From: a virus
Reading direction: 5' to 3' (one strand)
Virus record (IMG/VR): IMGVR_UViG_3300002835_001332
Location: 1 to 21,006 of that record
DNA length: 21,006 nucleotides
The stretch's first letter is position 1. Each line of letters begins with the position of its first letter. Of the stretch, positions 15,841 through 21,006 are shown in pieces. Below the pieces are notes generated by a model. It did not search any database and was not told the DNA's origin. It worked only from the letters and a program-made list of their open reading frames with translations. The translations under genes were made by a program, and so were the position numbers.

Positions 15841-16341
15841 ATGAGTTTACTATTAAATGGCGCTAAAACGCTAACAATCGCTGGAACAGTAATGTCTTGT
15901 ATAGAAATCTATACAGGCGAAGCATATACCTTACCATTTACCTTTACTGATTCAGTTGGTGATCCAATTGATTGTACAGGCTGGACATTGGGTATTGGTG
16001 CCAAATATTATATTGCTGACACAGCAACATATAATCCAACTAATACTGAAGTTAATTTAGGCAACTTGACATTGACCAGCCCTCAGCCAACAGCAAATGC
16101 ATATTCTACACTAACTGCGGCATTTACAACTGCATCAAGTGGTATTGGATACATTTATGTGCCAGCAACTATCACAGGTGGAACAGGTTCACCTAATCCA
16201 ACTCCAATCATTACTCTTGCAAATACTACTGATAACACGCACTTAGTAGTATTGACGATGAGTGTAACAAGAACTGACCCATTAAGTTCGCAACAAGACA
16301 TTAGCAGAGAACCAATTGGACTAATTGTAAGGTATCAGTAA
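15841..16341 (+). CDS. BppU-like baseplate/fibre adaptor
   Basis: A 166-residue protein whose first part (EIYTGEAYTLPFTFTDSVGD-PIDCTGWTLGIGAKYY, residues 21-57) resembles the N-terminal Ig-like domain of BppU-type upper baseplate proteins and similar fibre-attachment proteins. The rest is beta-rich and Thr-rich. It opens a cassette of fibre genes, and a protein with a comparable start opens the second cassette at 18927, so it probably anchors the downstream fibre proteins to the tail tip. AAGGAAA is the ribosome binding site. The BppU relation is from pattern memory. Confidence 0.6.
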   Translation: MSLLLNGAKTLTIAGTVMSCIEIYTGEAYTLPFTFTDSVGDPIDCTGWTLGIGAKYYIADTATYNPTNTEVNLGNLTLTSPQPTANAYSTLTAAFTTASSGIGYIYVPATITGGTGSPNPTPIITLANTTDNTHLVVLTMSVTRTDPLSSQQDISREPIGLIVRYQ

Positions 16342-16342
16342 T

Positions 16343-17611
16343 ATGAGTGATATCAATTTAGATTTTGTTGTTGACAGTAGTAACATAAATGTTACTGTTG
16401 ACACTAACGACATAACATTTACACCTCAAGATATTTCTTTGAATATCTACAGCACTGCCGTGTCTGTACCAGGCGGTTCATCAGGACAGTTGCAATATAA
16501 TAACGCTGGCATATTAAGTGGTGTACCTAATGTAACATATACTAGTGGCAATCTTTCATTAGGTAATGTTAGTAATGTTCGCATCAATGGTGGTGTTAAT
16601 GGTTACTTTTTGCAAACAGATGGCACTGGTAATTTAACTTGGGCTGTAGGTGGAGGTGGAGGTAATGGTTCGCCAGGTGGTAGCAACACACAAATTCAGT
16701 TTAATGATAATGGCGTATTTGGTGGCAATGTTGGATTTACATTCAATAAAACCACAGGTGATGTTGCTGTACCTGCAAATTTAACTGTTACTGGTACATT
16801 AAATGCAAACATTGGTGCTCCTGGAAATACAACAGAAATTGTATTCAATCAAGGAGGGGCATTTGCAACCAATGCAAATTTAAAATATTCATTTGGTTCA
16901 TTAAATGTAAGTAATGGCGCAGTTATTGCAGATTCATTTACTGGTAATGCCGCAAATATGTTTAGTATTAATGGTGGTAATGTTACAGGTAACGTTCCAT
17001 CTTCAGTGCTTGCTAATGTTGCAAATTTTGCTGGTAGTGTAACCACAAACGCACAACCTAATATCACAAGTGTTGGCACATTAAGTTCATTGACAGTAAC
17101 TGGCAATATTAATGCAGGTAATGTCAGTGCTACATTATTGGGTGGTACATTAACAACGCCAGCACAAACAAGTGTTACATCTCTTGGAGTATTAACTGAT
17201 ATCTCTACTACTGGAACAACATCAATTTATGAAGCAATTGAAAATGTTGCTATTATTGGTGCACAAACAGGCACTTACAACTATAATTTCTTAGATGGTG
17301 CGATTCAGTATAGTACTGCTAATGCAACTGCTAACGTTACATTAAATTTTAGAGGTAACTCAGGATCAACATTGAATAGTGTATTAGGCAATGCAAAAAG
17401 TGCAACTGCTACCTACGTTATGACTACAGGTACAACTGGATATGCAGTAAATGCAGTTCAGATTGATAGTTCTGCACAGACGATTAAATGGGTAAATGGT
17501 TCTACCCCTGCATTAAACAGTAACAGTGTTACTGCATTTACCTTTACATTAATCAAAACATCAACTACACCTACATATACAGTATTAGGTAGCGCAACAA
17601 GGTACGCATAA
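16343..17611 (+). CDS. Modular tail fibre protein (IQFN repeats)
   Basis: A 422-residue Gly/Asn/Thr-rich fibre protein. It holds three copies of a degenerate module: GQLQYNNAGILSG, TQIQFNDNGVFGG and TEIVFNQGGAFAT. A later block, TTNAQPNITSVGTLSSLTVT, is typical of phage fibres. NGYFLQTDGTGNLTW and the TQIQFND module recur in the fibre at 19705, so the two genes are paralogous in part. The C-terminus (residues about 350-422, with VQIDSSAQTIKWVNGSTPAL and FTLIKTSTTPTYTVLGSATR) resembles a C-terminal domain widespread in structural proteins of aquatic phages. The start follows the adaptor stop by one base, and the stop overlaps the next ATG by one base (TAATG), so the three genes are translationally coupled. 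Confidence 0.8.
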   Translation: MSDINLDFVVDSSNINVTVDTNDITFTPQDISLNIYSTAVSVPGGSSGQLQYNNAGILSGVPNVTYTSGNLSLGNVSNVRINGGVNGYFLQTDGTGNLTWAVGGGGGNGSPGGSNTQIQFNDNGVFGGNVGFTFNKTTGDVAVPANLTVTGTLNANIGAPGNTTEIVFNQGGAFATNANLKYSFGSLNVSNGAVIADSFTGNAANMFSINGGNVTGNVPSSVLANVANFAGSVTTNAQPNITSVGTLSSLTVTGNINAGNVSATLLGGTLTTPAQTSVTSLGVLTDISTTGTTSIYEAIENVAIIGAQTGTYNYNFLDGAIQYSTANATANVTLNFRGNSGSTLNSVLGNAKSATATYVMTTGTTGYAVNAVQIDSSAQTIKWVNGSTPALNSNSVTAFTFTLIKTSTTPTYTVLGSATRYA

Positions 17612-18846
17612 TGCCATTAAATGCAACATTCAGTGCGGCAAGTATTCGTGGTTACTCAGCCCAAAGTGTAAATTTTTGGAATCCAACTCAAGTTGTGACT
17701 GCAAGCGATGCTGGTGCCAATGATGCCTTTGGCACTTCATTGGCTGTAGATAGCAATAATTTATATATGGCTGTTAGTGCAAGTGGCGATAATACTGGTG
17801 GAAATCAAGGAAGCGTTTATATTTTCTTTAGAGGTAGTGGTAGTTGGGTACAACAACAAAAAATTACATCGCCTACTACTTCATTAAATTTTGCTACTAG
17901 GCAATTAGCAATGAATGCTAATGGCGATTATTTAGCCATTCCAGATACCCAAGTAAATAGAGTTTATGTTTATACTAGAGTTAGTTCAACGTGGACTTTA
18001 CAAGCAACACTAACTGGTAGCGATACTGTAGCAGGTGACCAATTTGGCAGAGCAATATCAATTTCATCTAATGGTGATTATCTTGTAGTTGGTGCGCCAA
18101 ACGCAGATATTAGTGGGCAAACAGATGCAGGTGCGGCATATATTTTTATACGTTCGGGTACTACTTGGACTCAGCAAGCAAAATTGCAGGCAAGTGACAG
18201 ACAAGCAAACGACATATTAGGTACTAGTGTAGTTATTAATTCTACAGGAGACTTTGTTGCATTAGGTGCGCCACAAGAAGATAATGTTGGTAGTAATGCT
18301 GGTGCCACATATTTTTATACACGTTCAGGAACTACATGGACTCAACGTAATAAAGTGCAGTCTAGTGACGTTAGTGCTAATGATAACTTTGGTGGAAGTT
18401 TATCAATTAGCGCAGATAATTTATATTTGATTATTGGTGCACGAGGTGACAATGGCGATTCAGGTTCAGTGTATGTTTTTAATTATATAGGTGGGTCTAT
18501 TGTTTATACACAAGGTGCTAAAGTTACACCTAACATACCTATTGCAGGCCAATTGTTTGGTACTAATTCAGATATAAATTTTGATGGCACTAGAATGGTT
18601 GTAAGTGTTGAAAGTAATTCTGCTGATGGTCAAAGCGTATATTTGTTTGAACGCAGTGGTAGCACTTGGACACAATCATTTCAGATTGTAGTAAACAATC
18701 AATCACAGTATTTTGGATTAGGTTCTGATGGGCCAGTACCAGGAATTGTGGTAGGCACATCAAATCCTAACATCATTATATGTGACTTTGGCGCTGATGC
18801 AGGCGCAGGAAACTTATCAGGTGTAGTTAACTACTTTAATTTATAA
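17611..18846 (+). CDS. FG-GAP beta-propeller receptor-binding protein candidate
   Basis: A 411-residue protein that appears to be one seven-bladed propeller of the FG-GAP / integrin-alpha type. Seven repeats start near residues 28, 86, 135, 193, 250, 306 and 360. A repeat reads roughly: xxSDxxANDxFGxSxxI, then GDYLxVGAPxxD, GAxYxFxRSGTTWTQQAKL. Blades 3 and 4 match the pattern best (DQFGRAISIS, LVVGAPNAD; DILGTSVVIN, VALGAPQED); blades 2 and 7 are the most degenerate. The first 27 residues could attach it to the fibre or adaptor. Such propellers bind proteins or glycans, so a receptor-binding role is likely but inferred. It uses TTT for 17 of 19 Phe codons. It starts on the TAATG overlap with the preceding fibre gene and closes the first receptor cassette. 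Confidence 0.78.
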   Translation: MPLNATFSAASIRGYSAQSVNFWNPTQVVTASDAGANDAFGTSLAVDSNNLYMAVSASGDNTGGNQGSVYIFFRGSGSWVQQQKITSPTTSLNFATRQLAMNANGDYLAIPDTQVNRVYVYTRVSSTWTLQATLTGSDTVAGDQFGRAISISSNGDYLVVGAPNADISGQTDAGAAYIFIRSGTTWTQQAKLQASDRQANDILGTSVVINSTGDFVALGAPQEDNVGSNAGATYFYTRSGTTWTQRNKVQSSDVSANDNFGGSLSISADNLYLIIGARGDNGDSGSVYVFNYIGGSIVYTQGAKVTPNIPIAGQLFGTNSDINFDGTRMVVSVESNSADGQSVYLFERSGSTWTQSFQIVVNNQSQYFGLGSDGPVPGIVVGTSNPNIIICDFGADAGAGNLSGVVNYFNL

Positions 18847-18851
18847 GGTAG

Positions 18852-18864
18852 CATAAATACATTA
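18852..18864 (+). promoter_or_regulatory. T4-late-promoter-like motif before second receptor cassette
   Basis: CATAAATACATTA begins 6 bases after the propeller stop and 75 bases before the next ATG. It is identical at 12 of 13 positions to the motif at 3930. No -35 box of the standard type is visible. Function is inferred. Confidence 0.5.
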
Positions 18865-18869
18865 TCACG

Positions 18870-18898
18870 CCCTACAACTGCGAGACAGCATGGTAGGG
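18870..18898 (+). other. Leader hairpin in the gap before the second receptor cassette
   Basis: CCCTAC (18870-18875) pairs with GTAGGG (18893-18898); inside the loop, CTG (18878-18880) can pair with CAG (18886-18888). If transcription starts just after the motif at 18852, this hairpin would form the very 5' end of the message. GCGAG occurs three times here (18880, 18905, 18914), the last as part of the ribosome binding site. No T tract follows, so it is not a good terminator. A role in message stability or translation is speculative. Confidence 0.4.
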
Positions 18899-18926
18899 TT
18901 AACAGCGAGAAAAGCGAGGAAATCAA

Positions 18927-19712
18927 ATGGCAAAATTCAGCCAAAACACACTCAATCAAGTCGCGGGCTTTGACGGGCAAATTATTGCTCAGGAACTTGT
19001 CTATAATCAAGACGATTTCTGGAATCTAAGTTGGGCCAGCGTTATCAATTATCCTAATGGATGGCAAGCAACTACGGAACCAGTCGATTTGACTGGCGCT
19101 ACCATTAGTGTACAAATTATTCGTAGAGCATTAGAAAACTTCCGTGATAGTCGCACTGGATTAGACTTTATTATCCATGACTATCCATTAATCAAGCAAT
19201 TAGCAACAATCACACAAAGCGATTCAGCAACAGATTACTTTACAACAGACGATACCAGTGATTTGTTTGTTGGACAAGCAGTAACTTTTACAGGGACGGT
19301 ATTTGGAAATGTCGCTATCAACACTGTTTATTATGTTAAAGAGATTCCTACAGCAACTACATTCAGTATCAGTGATACGAGGGGATCAGGGCCAAGTTAT
19401 ACTCCAGGTTCTACATATCAACTAGCAAGTGCTAGTGGTTCAATGGTAATGAACATTGCACCACCTAATACACAAACATTAACAGTAAGCAATCGTGATG
19501 ATGCAGAAGGCACATTCACAGTTACAATTGATACTGGTAGTTGGGAAGTTGTAGCAGGCGATCCAAACCTAGATATTAACGCAGACGAACCAGTTTGTTT
19601 TACTGGTCGCATTAAAATTAGTTTTCCAGCAGTAGGTAGTCAACCTGCTTATGATGAAGTAGTTTTTCTTTTATTCCTCGTAGCGAGTGATGGAGTTGTC
19701 AACAATGGCTAA
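18927..19712 (+). CDS. BppU-like adaptor with inserted beta domain
   Basis: A 261-residue protein. Its first part (YNQDDFWNLSWASVINYPNG, then EPVDLTGATISVQIIRR, residues 26-65) resembles the BppU-like start of the 166-residue protein at 15841. Residues about 100-150 (LFVGQAVTFTGTVFGNVAIN-TVYYVKEIPTATTFSI) form a TTYYVK-type beta module that I recall from many aquatic phage structural proteins and that seems inserted in the adaptor domain. The C-terminal part (EGTFTVTIDTGSWEVV, CFTGRIKISFPAVGSQPAYD) completes the Ig-like pattern. It opens the second receptor cassette and is expected to anchor the fibre encoded next. GAGGAAA is the ribosome binding site. The next ATG lies 8 bases inside its end. 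Confidence 0.6.
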   Translation: MAKFSQNTLNQVAGFDGQIIAQELVYNQDDFWNLSWASVINYPNGWQATTEPVDLTGATISVQIIRRALENFRDSRTGLDFIIHDYPLIKQLATITQSDSATDYFTTDDTSDLFVGQAVTFTGTVFGNVAINTVYYVKEIPTATTFSISDTRGSGPSYTPGSTYQLASASGSMVMNIAPPNTQTLTVSNRDDAEGTFTVTIDTGSWEVVAGDPNLDINADEPVCFTGRIKISFPAVGSQPAYDEVVFLLFLVASDGVVNNG

Positions 19713-21006
19713 TCAAATTACAGTAACCAGTGGAACTGGTAATATTCAAATCACAACAAGCCGTGCAGTTATTGGTACAGTAGCGAACGTAGCAAGTGCG
19801 AACTATGCAAACTTTGCTAACGTAGCAAATACAGCAAACACTGCAATCGCATTAGATGCAAACATTGCAAACGTTAGTATCAGTGGTGGTACAAATGGAT
19901 ATGTATTGCAGACAGATGGCTTAGGCAACTTAACATGGACTGCACAAACTGGTGGTGGTGGCAATGCCAATGCCGCAGGTAGTAACACACAAGTACAATT
20001 CAATGACGCAGGTGTATTTGGTGCTGATGCAAACTTAACTTTCGACAAAACAACAGGCGTATTGACAGCCGCAAAAGTTGCTGGTAATGGTGCCGCACTT
20101 ACATCAATTACAGGCGCAAACGTAACTGGTACTGTTGCTAACGCAACTTATGCAGTTAGTGCTGGAAGTGCTAATACTGCAACAACTGCAGGCACTGTAA
20201 CAACTAACGCACAACCAAACATTACTAGTGTTGGTACACTAACTGGTTTAACAGTTAATGGTAATATCAGTGCAAACGTTATCACTGCAAACACACTAGT
20301 TGGTAATATTGCTCTTACACAAGTCAACTATGTTGACTTTGATACAGCAAATGGTACGCCTGGTTTCCAAACAGGTCGTGTATATTGGGATAACAGTAAA
20401 GATACACTTGCAATCGATATGAATGCAGGTGGCAATATCACACAGCAAGTTGGTGAAGACCAATATATTTTTATTAAAGCAAACGCAACAATTACTGCTG
20501 GTCAAGTAGTTATGTTCAATGGCGTGCAAGGAGATACAATCTTAGGTGCACCTGCAAACACAGCAAGTGTTGGATTCGTTCCACGTTATGTAATGGGTGT
20601 TGCTCCAGCAAACATCGCTAATGGTAGCAATGGTTACGTACAAACAGTTGGTGAAGTTTATAACTTACAAACTAACGCATTTACTGCTGGTAGTATCTTA
20701 TATCTACAAGCAAACAGTAATGGTGCATTAACTGCAACAGAACCAACTGCGCCAAATCCAAAGATTGTATTGGCTGCTTGCTTAACACAATCAAGCACAC
20801 CTAGTGCAAGTAATGGTAGAATTCAAGTAAGACCAGATTTTGGCTATTACATGAATCAATTGCATAACGTAAGCAATGCGTCTGCAAACACAGGTGACGT
20901 ACTTGTTTACAACAGTAGCAATGTATGGACACCAAGCAACACTGTACCGTTAGCAAATCTTGCAACATATGCAACAACTGCAAATGCTGTAGCAGGTGCT
21001 AACGTC
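19705..21006 (+). CDS. Second modular tail fibre protein (3' end outside window)
   Basis: An open frame of 434 codons from ATG 19705 to the window edge without a stop, with GGAG about 10 bases upstream; it overlaps the preceding gene by 8 bases. The N-terminal half is Ala/Asn/Thr-rich with ANxANxA runs. It carries NGYVLQTDGLGNLTW, GSNTQVQFNDAGVFG and TTNAQPNITSVGTLTGLTVN, each close to a segment of the fibre at 16343. The second half (about residues 240-375: ITQQVGEDQYIFIKANATIT, VPRYVMGVAPANIANGSNGY, ILYLQANSNGALT, RIQVRPDFG) matches a domain I remember as common in fibre or structural proteins of aquatic phages. It is probably the main fibre of the second receptor cassette. Confidence 0.85.
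   Translation, partial: MANQITVTSGTGNIQITTSRAVIGTVANVASANYANFANVANTANTAIALDANIANVSISGGTNGYVLQTDGLGNLTWTAQTGGGGNANAAGSNTQVQFNDAGVFGADANLTFDKTTGVLTAAKVAGNGAALTSITGANVTGTVANATYAVSAGSANTATTAGTVTTNAQPNITSVGTLTGLTVNGNISANVITANTLVGNIALTQVNYVDFDTANGTPGFQTGRVYWDNSKDTLAIDMNAGGNITQQVGEDQYIFIKANATITAGQVVMFNGVQGDTILGAPANTASVGFVPRYVMGVAPANIANGSNGYVQTVGEVYNLQTNAFTAGSILYLQANSNGALTATEPTAPNPKIVLAACLTQSSTPSASNGRIQVRPDFGYYMNQLHNVSNASANTGDVLVYNSSNVWTPSNTVPLANLATYATTANAVAGANV

Noticed and set aside
18870-18898. Intrinsic terminator before 18927
   Set aside because: The stem is only 6 bp with a 17-base loop and no T tract follows; it is reported as a leader hairpin instead.
1-21006. tRNA genes, integrase, attachment sites or insertion sequences
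   Set aside because: All gaps are under about 85 bases and none shows a cloverleaf, terminal inverted repeats or recombinase-like coding.

Overview
The window is a continuous stretch of the late (virion) region of a tailed double-stranded DNA phage (Caudoviricetes). All supported genes lie on the + strand and are packed head to tail, with overlaps or short gaps, in the order packaging, head, tail, tail tip, fibres. One tail-tube gene, no recognisable sheath gene, a long tape-measure gene and a large J-like tail-tip gene point to a siphovirus with a long non-contractile tail. The sequence is AT-rich. Several modules (IQFN..GVFG fibre repeats, a TTYYVK-like insert, fibre C-terminal domains) resemble what I remember from phages of aquatic bacteria. 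The host cannot be named from this window. No integrase, repressor, replication or lysis gene is present.

Layout: (1) 2-2251, packaging: a terminase small-subunit candidate open at the left edge, the terminase large subunit, and an HNH endonuclease of free-standing homing type. (2) 2267-5848, head: portal, scaffold-like protein, major capsid protein, followed by a strong hairpin. (3) 5902-7420: head-tail connector, tail terminator-like protein, tail tube protein, followed by an intrinsic terminator. (4) 7488-8543: a small coiled-coil protein, a lambda G/GT-type chaperone pair joined by a canonical GGGAAAG -1 frameshift site, and an HK97 gp10-like protein. (5) 8552-15807: tape measure, distal-tail-like protein, hub-like protein, a GNAT acetyltransferase-like protein and the J-like tail-tip protein. 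(6) 15841-21006: two receptor-binding cassettes. Each appears to start with a promoter-like motif and a small BppU-like adaptor, followed by repeat-rich fibre proteins. The first cassette also encodes a probable seven-bladed FG-GAP (integrin-like) beta-propeller. The last fibre runs off the right edge.

The most interesting signals are: (a) the GGGAAAG slip site placed directly before the 0-frame stop of the chaperone gene, in the right frame relation to the next reading frame, which lacks its own ribosome binding site; (b) a recurring ATAAATAC motif, resembling the T4 late promoter TATAAATA, just upstream of several transcription-unit starts in a phage that is otherwise not T4-like; (c) the duplicated adaptor-plus-fibre cassettes, one carrying the propeller; and (d) a GNAT-like gene inside the tail-tip block. 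No non-coding stretch exceeds about 85 bases.
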